A DNA stretch of 59,265 bases from Phormidium willei BDU 130791 (GTDB lineage Bacteria > Cyanobacteriota > Cyanobacteriia > Cyanobacteriales > Geitlerinemataceae). The notes beneath the pieces were generated by a model that did no database searches, had not been told where the DNA came from, and worked only from the letters and a program-made list of their open reading frames with translations. The stretch is taken from positions 1 through 59,265 of the forward strand of contig LSZA01000011.1 in assembly GCA_001637315.1 (NCBI GenBank), read 5' to 3'. Positions 49,369 through 58,816 of this stretch are shown here, piece after piece (within the stretch, counting starts at the first letter, position 1; each line of letters begins with the position of its first letter). The position numbers and the translations under genes are program-made.

Positions 49369-49757
49369 GATTCCAAGTCCTCAGAAGCGTCTACATCCGA
49401 GAGGCGATCTCCCTCAGTAGTTTCAATTAGAGATTTAAGATATTTGAAGATTGTTTGAGGTTTTTTGGTGGCGCTAATTTTAGAAGATCCCTCATTTGCG
49501 AACAGTATAGAAAGTCTATCTGGAATAAAAAGGACATCATTACAATCTTTTATTCCTCCATTTTCTAAGACATTCTCTTTCAAAGAGACTAAATTTTGAT
49601 TTATCTGTTCCCATGTCAATCCTTCTTCAATAAATAGATTTAACAACAAAATGAATGCCGCCAAAAAGTTCCCTCGGGTAAAGGATGTATTTATGTCCTG
49701 TTTCTTTAGAAAATCGTCGTGTTCAAATATTTTGAATATGGTATTAAAATAGCGCTA
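49365..49757 (-). pseudogene. N-terminally truncated A/T-rich gene with Uma2-partner tail
   Basis: The frame is open from 49757 (after an upstream TAG) but has no ATG; it reads FKIFEHDDFLKKQDINTSFT, FLAAFILLLNLFIEEGLTWE and onward. Its last 15 residues, GDRLSDVDASEDLES, are almost the same as the end of the protein at 50966-51199, and bases 49376-49409 equal 50977-51010. So a foreign-looking gene fragment has been joined to a duplicated tail, again next to a GCGATC site. Function unknown. Confidence 0.5.
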
Positions 49758-49824
49758 AATTCCTCTTATTCCGTTTAAAATCATACCACAGATTCAGGCA
49801 ACTGTTGGGAAGGGTTGAGGGACG

Positions 49825-50397
49825 TCAGGGATTGGGGGGAGTCATCTGAAGCCAGCCGAAAAGGCGATCGCAGGTCAGAGTTAGGGAAAGCTGAGCCAAC
49901 TGAGGGAGTGGTGTAGACCCTTCATAAAGGATCGGTTCACGCTGAGGTTGGAAGACAAGGATAGAGCGATCGCCGGGATCGACGAGCCATCCCATTTGAC
50001 TCCCATACTGGAGACAATGGAGAAGCTTTCCGGCGACGCGGTTGGGACTTTGCTGGGGGGAGAGGATTTCAATCACCCAGTCTGGCGCCTGTTGGACATC
50101 ATCAACCGGTTCGCCAGACGCATCGAAAACAATCCGTTCCCAGGAAAAGACCGCGATATCAGGAACGAGGGAGCGATCGCCAAACGTGCAGCGCAGTTCA
50201 GAAAAAGCATAAGCTAGTTGAGCGTCCTCAGCCACGGCGTTAATCGCTTGCAGGAGCTTCGTCTGAAGCCGTGAATGACGCGCCTTTGGCATGGGTTTCT
50301 GGATGATTTGTCCATTGATATATTCGCTTTCCGGTTGAGTTGGCGGTAAGTTCAAGAACGCCTTGAGACTGAGCGACTGCTGTTGGCTTGTGGTCAT
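49825..50397 (-). CDS. Uma2-family endonuclease-like protein
   Basis: From ATG 50397 (MTTSQQQSLSLKAFLNLPP) the protein has 190 residues with YINGQIIQKPMPKARHSRLQ, LVPDIAVFSWERI, APDWVIEILSPQQSPNRVAG and MGWLVDPGDRSILVFQP, i.e. the conserved Uma2 D...E-x-L core. The ATG overlaps the stop of the previous Uma2 gene (ATGA). A longer frame exists upstream but lies inside that gene. Part of this gene is duplicated at 49252-49349. Confidence 0.9.
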   Translation of the reverse strand: MTTSQQQSLSLKAFLNLPPTQPESEYINGQIIQKPMPKARHSRLQTKLLQAINAVAEDAQLAYAFSELRCTFGDRSLVPDIAVFSWERIVFDASGEPVDDVQQAPDWVIEILSPQQSPNRVAGKLLHCLQYGSQMGWLVDPGDRSILVFQPQREPILYEGSTPLPQLAQLSLTLTCDRLFGWLQMTPPNP

Positions 50398-50969
50398 GGT
50401 TCGAGAATCCCTTGGTAAATCTCTTGCAGGGAAATATCGAGTGAGATCGCACCCAAAGAAATCGTCGTGTCTCGGCGATCGTACAGTCGCAACGACCATT
50501 CCTTCTCATCCCGACGCAGGAACTGTTCCACACGGGGTTCAGTTTGATGGACTAATAGATATTCGCGAAACTCAGGAATCGACTGATAATAACGAAACTT
50601 GTCCCCGCGATCGCGGGCCTCAGTGGAAGGGGAGAGGACTTCGACAATCAGACAGGGATTGAGAATTTCATCGCGGCGATCGCCATTAAACCGGGGTTCT
50701 CCTGCAATCACCAGAACATCAGGGTAAACCGCCTGTTGATACTGGGGAATCCAGAGGCGCATATCCCCAGCGCGAACCTGATAGGATTGGTCTTGTCGGC
50801 CCAGATTCAGGTAAGTTACCCAATTTAAGGCAATCCCATTATGCTCGTAGGTTCCACCCGTCATCGGAACCACCTCGCCATCACGATACTCATGACGAGT
50901 CTGGGCCATCTCTTCTCGGCGACGGTATTCATTGATAGAAATCTGAAGCGTTTGCAGGTTGGCGGTCAC
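50394..50969 (-). CDS. Uma2-family endonuclease-like protein
   Basis: The 191-residue protein starts with GTG at 50969 (MTANLQTLQISINEYRRREE). It has the TRHEYRDGEVVPMTGGTYEH, YPDVLVIAGEPRF, NPCLIVEVLSPSTEARDRGD and IPEFREYLLVHQ motifs of the Uma2 subgroup also found at 46767-47342. It overlaps both neighbours by four bases (GTGA before, ATGA after), so three genes 50966-51199, 50394-50969 and 49825-50397 form one operon. Confidence 0.9.
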   Translation of the reverse strand: MTANLQTLQISINEYRRREEMAQTRHEYRDGEVVPMTGGTYEHNGIALNWVTYLNLGRQDQSYQVRAGDMRLWIPQYQQAVYPDVLVIAGEPRFNGDRRDEILNPCLIVEVLSPSTEARDRGDKFRYYQSIPEFREYLLVHQTEPRVEQFLRRDEKEWSLRLYDRRDTTISLGAISLDISLQEIYQGILEP

Positions 50970-51199
50970 GATGGCGAGTCCTCAGAAGCGTCTACATCCG
51001 AGAGGCGATCGCCTTCTTGCCAAAGTCTATCCTGTAACGAGTCATCACAATGGCTATGCAGATGAATGGTGGTGGCGACGAGTTCCGCGATAATGGTGGC
51101 GCGATCGTTGTCGGAAAGGGGCGATCGTAACTGGTTTAACAAATCGAGGGTCAGCTGACAGTCCTCGGCCAGTTCCTCTAGGAGGCGATCGAGAGTCAT
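50966..51199 (-). CDS. Small Uma2-associated protein
   Basis: This 77-residue acidic helical protein reads MTLDRLLEELAEDCQLTLDL and then NQLRSPLSDNDRATIIAELV, HSHCDDSLQDRLWQEGDRLS and a tail DVDASEDSPS. Such small proteins precede Uma2 genes in cyanobacteria and may act as partners (antitoxin-like is inference only). The tail is shared with the fragment at 49365-49757. It starts at ATG 51199 and leads the Uma2 operon. Confidence 0.65.
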   Translation of the reverse strand: MTLDRLLEELAEDCQLTLDLLNQLRSPLSDNDRATIIAELVATTIHLHSHCDDSLQDRLWQEGDRLSDVDASEDSPS

Positions 51200-51227
51200 A
51201 TCTTGGCTTAACTGTACTCCAGTAAGG

Positions 51228-51296
51228 ATAACTCAAACGGCGTGTTCCAGTTGAAATTATACCGTACCGCTGAGAGTTCGAGAGTTCATTATCGCA
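51228..51296 (-). pseudogene. Displaced thiC fragment
   Basis: On the minus strand bases 51279-51228 read ELSAVRYNFNWNTPFEL, matching [17 protein letters not shown] of the intact ThiC; about 45 of 52 bases agree with 52969-53020. The homology continues weakly to about 51296 with an 8-bp duplication (GAGAGTTC). It is in the same orientation as thiC, 1.7 kb away, on the far side of parA. It marks a past duplication or insertion event. Confidence 0.75.
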
Positions 51297-51316
51297 ACGA
51301 CCCCAGCCTCAAACCC

Positions 51317-51521
51317 TTAGGGACTGTTCAAGATGCCATGAATGGTCTCAACAAGTTTCTGCAAAAAGTCAACAGCCTCCAAGACTAACTCCTCATTAAT
51401 CTCCCAGCGTGTACCAATTTCATAGGTCGGAACTTGATTGTGCTTTCAGTGAATTGTGGAGTGCAATCAGATCCCGAACACGACCGAGACTAATGTGGAA
51501 CTGCTCAAACGCTGACTGCAT
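51317..51521 (-). pseudogene. HEPN-family gene with internal deletion
   Basis: ATG at 51521 begins MQSAFEQFHISLGRVRDLIA and LHNSLKAQSSSDL before a stop. The next part, in another frame, reads YEIGTRWEINEELVLEAVDF and LQKLVETIHGI to a stop at 51317. These look like the beginning and the end of RiboL-PSP-HEPN-type proteins, with the centre missing. The start overlaps the end of parA by 17 bp, so parA and the HEPN gene were one operon. The HEPN family includes RNases used in toxin and defence systems. Confidence 0.6.
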
Positions 51522-52569
51522 ACGCCTCGGACGTTAGTTGAATCACTTTATCCGCTAAATCCGAAAACACCTGTCGGAACTCCTCCTGTTTTTTCTGGTT
51601 CTGCGTTAAGACCTTTCCCCGTTGTTTTAACTGCTCCGGTGTTAAATCATAAACAGGAGTTCGATGCTTCTGAGATAGAGCAATTAAGCTGTTAAAGTTC
51701 GCGATTTTAGTTAAGCAAAAACTCTTGTGAACTTCTGCCTCTTGATATGCTATATCGGGAAGCATGATACCTTGCTTCTTAAACGCTGGAGCGATTTTTG
51801 AGGCGACATCTTCTTCGATACGAGTAATCCACTTTTCAAATGCTTGTGTCTCCTTTCCCCTAATAATTCGAAAATTCTGAACAATAATACCCAGGAATTT
51901 TAAGTTGACATCTGGGAAGGCATAGATTGCTTCTTTAAGGATAGAAAGTGAACTAGCTTTATTGGCCCAAGCAACCCATTTGGGAATAACTTTAGCTAAA
52001 GAATCAATTGCCATAACAGAAAAGAAGTCTGCCGTGGTTGGAACAATGAAAAAGTCGCTAATCATTAACAAATTTTGGTTGATAGAGCCTAAGCTAGGAC
52101 TCATATCAATCAAAATATAATCTGCTTCAAACTTCTGAGCCGTTTGTTCAAACAAATAATTTAGCGCTCCCGGTATATTTCTAAGTGCTTGAACCGAACC
52201 GCTCAGCTCTTGTGCAATCCCCAGAGTTACTTCATATTCAGCAAGACCCACATGACCCGGAAGCAGAAATAAATTGTCCTGCCCTTCAACGGGGATACAG
52301 TCAACGGGTTCAATGAGTTTAGGCTGTGACTCAAAAGCAGGCGCAAGACCGGTTTTAAGATTAGACTGGGTCTGATAAATATTGGCAATGCGATTCATGT
52401 CATCCTCAGTTTCCTCCCGCAAAACCATTCCCGTTAGATTACACTGTGGGTCGGCATCAACCAGAATAACTCGCTTTCCTTTCGACGCAAGCATCCAGCC
52501 CAAGTTGAAGGTGGTTGTGGTTTTACTAACACCACCTTTATGATTAAACAGGGCTATTTTTTGAGCCAT
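51505..52569 (-). CDS. ParA-family ATPase
   Basis: The 354-residue protein has a deviant Walker A KGGVSKTTT at 11-19, VILVDADPQCNLTG (Walker A' region) and YILIDMSPSLGS (Walker B), as in ParA/Soj/MinD-like ATPases. The C-terminal half is longer than in chromosomal ParA and contains helical segments (EKWITRIEEDVASKIAPAFK). ParA proteins of this length occur on plasmids and integrated islands; no parB or centromere-like repeats are present. The overlapping downstream gene is a HEPN remnant, which suggests a two-gene module of unknown purpose. Confidence 0.88.
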   Translation of the reverse strand: MAQKIALFNHKGGVSKTTTTFNLGWMLASKGKRVILVDADPQCNLTGMVLREETEDDMNRIANIYQTQSNLKTGLAPAFESQPKLIEPVDCIPVEGQDNLFLLPGHVGLAEYEVTLGIAQELSGSVQALRNIPGALNYLFEQTAQKFEADYILIDMSPSLGSINQNLLMISDFFIVPTTADFFSVMAIDSLAKVIPKWVAWANKASSLSILKEAIYAFPDVNLKFLGIIVQNFRIIRGKETQAFEKWITRIEEDVASKIAPAFKKQGIMLPDIAYQEAEVHKSFCLTKIANFNSLIALSQKHRTPVYDLTPEQLKQRGKVLTQNQKKQEEFRQVFSDLADKVIQLTSEAYAVSV

Positions 52570-52610
52570 AGTTCATCAGTTCGCTTGAGAAAACTTGTGA
52601 ATTTAAAATT

Positions 52611-52723
52611 TCTCCTCGTGACTTGGCTCCAGCCGAGTCATGTCCTTGGGGCGGCTCTGCCTCCCGAGTAGGCGGCAGAGCCGCCGGAGCGCGTGTCACG
52701 GCTGGAGCCATGACACGAGGAGG
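52611..52723. repeat. Nested palindromic element between parA and thiC
   Basis: Outer arms TCCTCGTG/CACGAGGA (52613-52620, 52714-52721) surround GGCTCCAGCCG/CGGCTGGAGCC (arms near 52625 and 52700). An inner stem GGCGGCTCTGCC/GGCAGAGCCGCC (near 52651-52662 and 52672-52684) has a 9-nt loop. Several nested stems in 113 bp look like a MITE-type repeat or a very strong terminator. It lies 48 bp after the thiC stop. Confidence 0.8.
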
Positions 52724-52771
52724 AGAACAAAACTAAAGGGGCAAGCCATGCTCACCCCTTTAGTCTAGCGT

Positions 52772-54262
<1,491 letters not shown>

Positions 54263-54307
54263 TAAGTGTATCGAGTTTAACATCATTGTGGGGGCGATCG
54301 AAGCTTA

Positions 54308-54334
54308 AAGGATTCTAAGGATTCTAAGGATTCT
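54308..54334. repeat. Triple 9-mer AAGGATTCT
   Basis: Three perfect tandem copies of AAGGATTCT (54308-54316, 54317-54325, 54326-54334) span the end of the DUF5691 gene and its stop codon. This is a small slippage-type repeat; its last copies encode the C-terminal residues and could vary between strains. Confidence 0.8.
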
Positions 54335-55895
54335 CCGCCGTCTCTGAACGCCCACAACGCCCACAACTCCCAGAAAAGGCCTCGTGCAACTCTTGGCGAA
54401 AGCGCAACATGGCCAAAAACGCCTCAACGGTTTGCCGCCAATAGGATTGAGGTTTCATCTTTGGTAACAACATCTCCCGGAACTCCGCCTCTAAGTGAGG
54501 ATTCATCCAAGTGGCGAATTGGCGAAAGGTTGCCCGCACTGCCCAATCATATTTATCCTGACTGGCGAGAATATCCTGGCAAAATCGCTGAAAAATTGCC
54601 CGAGAAAAGCCATCACTCCAGTCCCACTCACAGATCTGTAAGCGGCTTAAACTGGGGTGACGCTTACTCATCGTCTGCGGGTGGGCCTGGAGATGGGCCA
54701 GAATCCAGGCTTCGCGTTCCTCTTGGGGGAGACAGCCCAACAGACGGCGATCGCGCCCCTGAACCTCCTCCAATCGTCCCGGAATCGCCCACCGCAACAA
54801 GCGCCGCCCCCACGCCATATCCCCATAACCCATCGCCGCGACAGCCCAACCCTCCAACAACAGATCCTTGAGAGGATGATCCGCCGCCATCTGCAACCAG
54901 TCATCAATCTCGTCGTCTTGCGCCCAAACCCGAGGCGGAACTCGGGCCAACTGTTGCAAAAACCACCAATGGGGCCGAGACAGCTTCGCCGGGGCCTTCT
55001 CGCGCACCCCATCTCGCCGCATCTCCGGGGTCATCGTTTCAGGAAGGGTGACGATAATTCCCTGGGGCGATCGCCTCAACCGCCCCGCTACCCACCGCGT
55101 CACCCGTTGCACAAACTCAGACTCGGGCAATTGCGTCAGCAGTTGCGCCGCCATCTCCCGCACCTGCTGACTTTTATCCCCCAGCGCCTCCTGCAAAAAC
55201 GGTTCATCCGCCGCCGTTAAGCCCTGATGGAAGGTTTTGAGGTATTCCGTGCGATCGCCTGCTTTATGACGCGCCCAGACCTCTCTAACGCAATCTCTGG
55301 CCAGGGCGGGGTCTTGCCGGCGCATCTGCTGCAACCAAAACAAACGAGTCGGCAAATTTCCCTCACGCCAGCCCTCTTGGGCCGTCACGCCCACCCCAAC
55401 TAACGCCCCATAAGCCCAATCCGGGTTTTGGGCCGCCAACCAGTAGCCGCGATCGCCCAACACCGGCAACAGCAACGGCCGCAAGTTCCGCCCTTGTCGG
55501 CCCACCTCCAACAATGCCGGCAAACACTGCGGTGGAACCCGCACCCGACAACGTTGCGCCCAACCCAACCAAAGAGACAATCGTTCAGGAACCTCCTCCC
55601 CAGCCAAAATCTCCTCTAGCCGTCGACTCGCCGCCGCCGAACAGACAGGCAACCTCTCCTCCGGCGCCACCCCGAGAGAATCCTCAACCTCCAGCTTAGG
55701 AAACCGTCGTCCCGCCTGACGTTGTACACTAGCGATGGCCAGCCCTTGTAAAATCTGCGCTTCTAAGCTATCACCATCAATCAGAGGTTCAATCTCCTCC
55801 GACAGCGGCACAATCTCAGCCAACGGTCGTTTTCCCAACCGTTGCGTTCCCAACAAAATCGCCTTAACCAGCGCCTCCCACACCACTCCACTCAC
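54324..55895 (-). CDS. DUF5691 family protein
   Basis: The 523-residue protein begins MSGVVWEALVKAILLGTQRL and has ARRLEEILAGEEVPERL-like helices, CLPALLEVGRQGRNLRPLLL, PDWAYGALVGVG and a HEAT-like middle (DKSQQVREMAAQLLTQLPES). A cysteine pair near the C-terminus (CGRCGR) could bind zinc. I recognise the DUF5691 family, which in other bacteria accompanies SWIM zinc-finger, MoxR-type ATPase and VWA genes; none is beside it here. The role is unknown; helical solenoid structure suggests a scaffold. Confidence 0.75.
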   Translation of the reverse strand: MSGVVWEALVKAILLGTQRLGKRPLAEIVPLSEEIEPLIDGDSLEAQILQGLAIASVQRQAGRRFPKLEVEDSLGVAPEERLPVCSAAASRRLEEILAGEEVPERLSLWLGWAQRCRVRVPPQCLPALLEVGRQGRNLRPLLLPVLGDRGYWLAAQNPDWAYGALVGVGVTAQEGWREGNLPTRLFWLQQMRRQDPALARDCVREVWARHKAGDRTEYLKTFHQGLTAADEPFLQEALGDKSQQVREMAAQLLTQLPESEFVQRVTRWVAGRLRRSPQGIIVTLPETMTPEMRRDGVREKAPAKLSRPHWWFLQQLARVPPRVWAQDDEIDDWLQMAADHPLKDLLLEGWAVAAMGYGDMAWGRRLLRWAIPGRLEEVQGRDRRLLGCLPQEEREAWILAHLQAHPQTMSKRHPSLSRLQICEWDWSDGFSRAIFQRFCQDILASQDKYDWAVRATFRQFATWMNPHLEAEFREMLLPKMKPQSYWRQTVEAFLAMLRFRQELHEAFSGSCGRCGRSETAENP

Positions 55896-56074
55896 CTCCC
55901 ATCAAGCCCTCCCCAGTCTACCGCAGCGAACAATGGACAATTAAGAATCAACACTTAAGAATCAACACTTAAGTTAATTACCTCAAAAAGTGTTGCGTTC
56001 CAGCCGTTTCAGGCTTGTCGGTTTAAGCTAAACATTCAATAAAGCCGAAACCCACCCGACCCGCCTATTGCCCA

Positions 56075-56131
56075 TTGCCCATTGCCTCTTGCCTTCTCCC
56101 CCCTGTTCCCTGTTCCCTGTTCCCTGTTCCC
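56075..56131. repeat. Heptamer repeats upstream of the HerA-like gene
   Basis: Runs of TTGCCCA (56069-56090) and then CCCTGTT (56101-56131) precede the start codon at 56143. They are the same kind of heptamer array as at 13345-13399 and around 8850-8880. They read through as part of an overlong N-terminus, which I reject. Confidence 0.75.
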
Positions 56132-56142
56132 TTCTCCTACCC

Positions 56143-57891
56143 ATGTTCGATCGCCCTCTCGGTTCTGTCATCCAAGGTTCCCTCAGTCACGGCCTAGAAA
56201 TTCGTCTGCATCCCGATGTATCTGTCGAAGAAATGCGCGTCGGCAAATTCCTCGTCGTACAGGGAAGCCGCGCCCGCTTTTTCTGTCTCCTCACCGATGT
56301 TTCCCTGGGAACCGCCAGTCAGCGTGTTTTTGCCAACCCACCCCATCCCGAAGATGACTTTCTACAAGCGGTTCTCGCCGGAAGTGGAACCTACGGAACC
56401 TTAGAACTCACTCCCATGTTGATGTTAATGACACGGGATGCCGAAGAACTGGCCCGCGTCATGTTGCAAGCCAGCGGCCAAGCCACGAATCAAAATGGAC
56501 GCAAAGGCAAAAAATCCCAAAAATTAGCCTCCTTTGAAGCCAACAGTAGCGCCGAGTTAGAATTACTGCCCGTCAAAACCATTCCCAGTCATTTTTCCCA
56601 AGTTTATGAAGCCCTAGAAACAGATTTTCGCTCTGTTTTTGGTTGGGAAGATGACCCGACTCGAAAAAACTTTGCGATCGGTAAACCCCTCGATATGGAT
56701 GTTCCCGTTTGTATCGACCTTGATCGCTTCGTCGAACGCAGTAACGGCGTATTTGGCAAATCCGGAACCGGGAAATCCTTTTTAACTCGCCTACTCTTGT
56801 CGGGAGTCATCCGCAAAGATGCCGCCGTCAACCTAATTTTTGATATGCACTCCGAGTACGGCTGGGAAGCCCAATGTGAAGGCAAAAATATCAATACCGT
56901 CAAAGGTTTGCGGCAACTGTTTCCCGGCAAAGTGGAAATGTACACCCTCGACCCCGAATCTACCCGACGGCGCGGCATTCGCGATGCCCAAGAATTGTAT
57001 TTAAGCTATGACCAAATTGAAGTTGAAGATATTAGCTTAGTCCAACGAGAATTAAACCTTTCCGAAGCCGCCATTGAAAATGCTATCATTCTCCGCAACG
57101 AGTTTGGTAGAACCTGGATTACCGAATTGTTGGCGATGGAAAATGAGCATATCCAGGTTTTTTGTGAAGAACGACGGGGCAACAAATCCTCAATCATGGC
57201 TTTGCAGCGTAAGTTAATGCGCCTGGATGAATTGAAATATATCCGCAACACTTGTCCCCAGAATTATGTCAATCAAATCCTCAATTCCTTGCAAGCAGGT
57301 AAACACGTCGTCATTGAATTTGGTTCTCAGAGTAATATGTTGTCCTATATGTTAGCAACCAACGTCATTACTCGCCGCATTCACCAACATTATGTCAACC
57401 AATCCGAGCAGTATTTACAGAGTAAGAATCCCCTTGACAAACCGCGCCAATTGGTCATAACCATTGAAGAAGCCCACCGCTTTTTAGATACCGCCTCCGT
57501 GCGCAGTACCATTTTCGGAACCATTGCCCGAGAAATGCGCAAGTATTTTGTCACCTTGTTGGTGGTAGATCAGCGTCCTTCAGGCATTGATAATGAGGTG
57601 ATGTCTCAGGTGGGAACTCGGATTACGGCCCTATTGAATGACGACAAAGATATTGATGCCATTTTTACGGGGGTATCGGGGGGACAGAATTTGCGATCGG
57701 TGTTAGCGAAGTTAGACTCAAAGCAGCAAGCCTTAATTTTGGGCCATGCGGTTCCCATGCCCGTGGTGGTTCAGACTCGTCCCTACGACCAAACCTTCTA
57801 TACTGAGGTAGGAGATTTAGATTTAGATGACCTGTCCGACGACCATGTGGCGGAAATTTCCGAAGCCGCCAAGTTAGATTTGGGATTTTAG
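56143..57891 (+). CDS. HerA-like/DUF87 ATP-binding protein
   Basis: From ATG 56143 (MFDRPLGSVIQGSLSHGLEI) the protein has 582 residues. It has an N-terminal beta-barrel (HAS-barrel type) to about 130 and a HerA/FtsK-type ATPase with P-loop VFGKSGTGKSFLTRL near residue 203 and Walker B LVITIEEAHRFLD near 439. The C-terminal arm is TRPYDQTFYTEVGDLDLDDL. HerA proteins are hexameric DNA translocases that work with NurA-type nucleases; no NurA gene is adjacent. The frame is open 25 codons upstream, but that stretch is heptamer repeat. Confidence 0.87.
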   Translation: MFDRPLGSVIQGSLSHGLEIRLHPDVSVEEMRVGKFLVVQGSRARFFCLLTDVSLGTASQRVFANPPHPEDDFLQAVLAGSGTYGTLELTPMLMLMTRDAEELARVMLQASGQATNQNGRKGKKSQKLASFEANSSAELELLPVKTIPSHFSQVYEALETDFRSVFGWEDDPTRKNFAIGKPLDMDVPVCIDLDRFVERSNGVFGKSGTGKSFLTRLLLSGVIRKDAAVNLIFDMHSEYGWEAQCEGKNINTVKGLRQLFPGKVEMYTLDPESTRRRGIRDAQELYLSYDQIEVEDISLVQRELNLSEAAIENAIILRNEFGRTWITELLAMENEHIQVFCEERRGNKSSIMALQRKLMRLDELKYIRNTCPQNYVNQILNSLQAGKHVVIEFGSQSNMLSYMLATNVITRRIHQHYVNQSEQYLQSKNPLDKPRQLVITIEEAHRFLDTASVRSTIFGTIAREMRKYFVTLLVVDQRPSGIDNEVMSQVGTRITALLNDDKDIDAIFTGVSGGQNLRSVLAKLDSKQQALILGHAVPMPVVVQTRPYDQTFYTEVGDLDLDDLSDDHVAEISEAAKLDLGF

Positions 57892-57928
57892 AGATTTAAC
57901 ATTAGGAAATTTTGGGGAGGTTCGGGTG

Positions 57929-58180
57929 ATGAGTCCTTCACTAGACCAATTATTACAGCAAGCTGAGCAACTTACTCCTGAGGAGCGTTTAGAGTTAATT
58001 CGGCAAATTGCACAGGGGTTAAAAACGTCTGATACGGCTGTCAAGGCTAAACCTCGATGGAGCGATTTAAAAGGAATGGCTCCCTATCCAATGATGGGAG
58101 AAGATGCTCAAGAATGGGTTTCACGCACTCGGCGGGAAGGGGATGACCATCGAAGCCAGATGTGGCGAGGTGAATCATGA
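57929..58180 (+). CDS. Antitoxin component of a VapBC-type pair
   Basis: This 83-residue protein has an N-terminal helix motif SLDQLLQQAEQLTPEERLEL typical of the short cyanobacterial antitoxins paired with PIN toxins, and an acidic C-terminus that overlaps the toxin start (ATGA at 58177). ATG 57929 is preceded by GGGGAGG. It should bind and silence the following PIN nuclease and repress their operon. Confidence 0.75.
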   Translation: MSPSLDQLLQQAEQLTPEERLELIRQIAQGLKTSDTAVKAKPRWSDLKGMAPYPMMGEDAQEWVSRTRREGDDHRSQMWRGES

Positions 58181-58617
58181 AAATAGAAACAGCCTTGGCA
58201 GGTGTATCTCGGTTGTTTTTGGATACGGCTCCTGTCATTTACTTTGTAGAACGGAATCCTCTTTTTGTCGATAGGGTCGATCCAATATTTGAGCGATTTG
58301 AGTCTGAGATTATGCCAGTGGTGGGATCAGTGACGGTTGCCGAATGTTTAGTGGGTGCATTGCAGATGAGCTTAACGGATTTAGAACAAGCTTATGTAGC
58401 TATTTTTAAAAGCGATGATGTACTGTTTGTGGAGAATACCCTGACAATCTCTCAGGAAGCAGCACGGATTAGAGTTCAATATAATCTACAACTTCCTGAT
58501 GCATTGCAAATTGCTGCCGCGATGGATGCTGGCTGTCAGGCATTTTTGACAAATGATGCTCAGCTAAAGCGCATACCCGAGTTAGATATTTTGCTGGTTA
58601 GTGAGTTCGAAGTTTGA
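58177..58617 (+). CDS. PIN-domain toxin (VapC-like)
   Basis: The 146-residue PIN protein has the four acidic positions: Asp16 in LFLDTAPVIYFVE, the glutamate in TVAECLVGA, Asp in LQLPDALQIAAAM and TNDAQ near the C-terminus. VapC toxins cleave tRNA or rRNA when freed from antitoxin. It overlaps the antitoxin by four bases. All catalytic positions are present, so it should be active. Confidence 0.85.
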   Translation: MKIETALAGVSRLFLDTAPVIYFVERNPLFVDRVDPIFERFESEIMPVVGSVTVAECLVGALQMSLTDLEQAYVAIFKSDDVLFVENTLTISQEAARIRVQYNLQLPDALQIAAAMDAGCQAFLTNDAQLKRIPELDILLVSEFEV

Positions 58618-58625
58618 GGGAAATT

Positions 58626-58678
58626 GTAGGGGCGAAAAATCCCCTCCTGGGAGGGGTAGAGGTGGGTTATGCCCCTAC
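58626..58678. repeat. GTAGGGGCG/CGCCCCTAC-type palindromic repeat
   Basis: GTAGGGGCG (58626-58634) pairs with GCCCCTAC (58671-58678), and within it CCCCTCCTGGGAGGGG (58641-58656) is a second, self-complementary stem. This is a family of palindromes common in cyanobacterial intergenic regions. It follows the toxin stop and may serve as a terminator. Confidence 0.75.
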
Positions 58679-58816
58679 AGCAACGAATGTAATCTGCCAT
58701 AAATCCTCCTTGTCACCCTAAATCCAGAAGACCCGATCAAAAAAATTTTCCAAGTTTGCATAAAAACCTCCCTCCCCAGCGTTAATGGGATAGAACGCCA
58801 CCCAGGAGGGACGCTG

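Noticed and set aside
56068-56142. N-terminal extension of the HerA-like protein
   Set aside because: It is the translation of CCCTGTT heptamers; the conserved protein begins at 56143.
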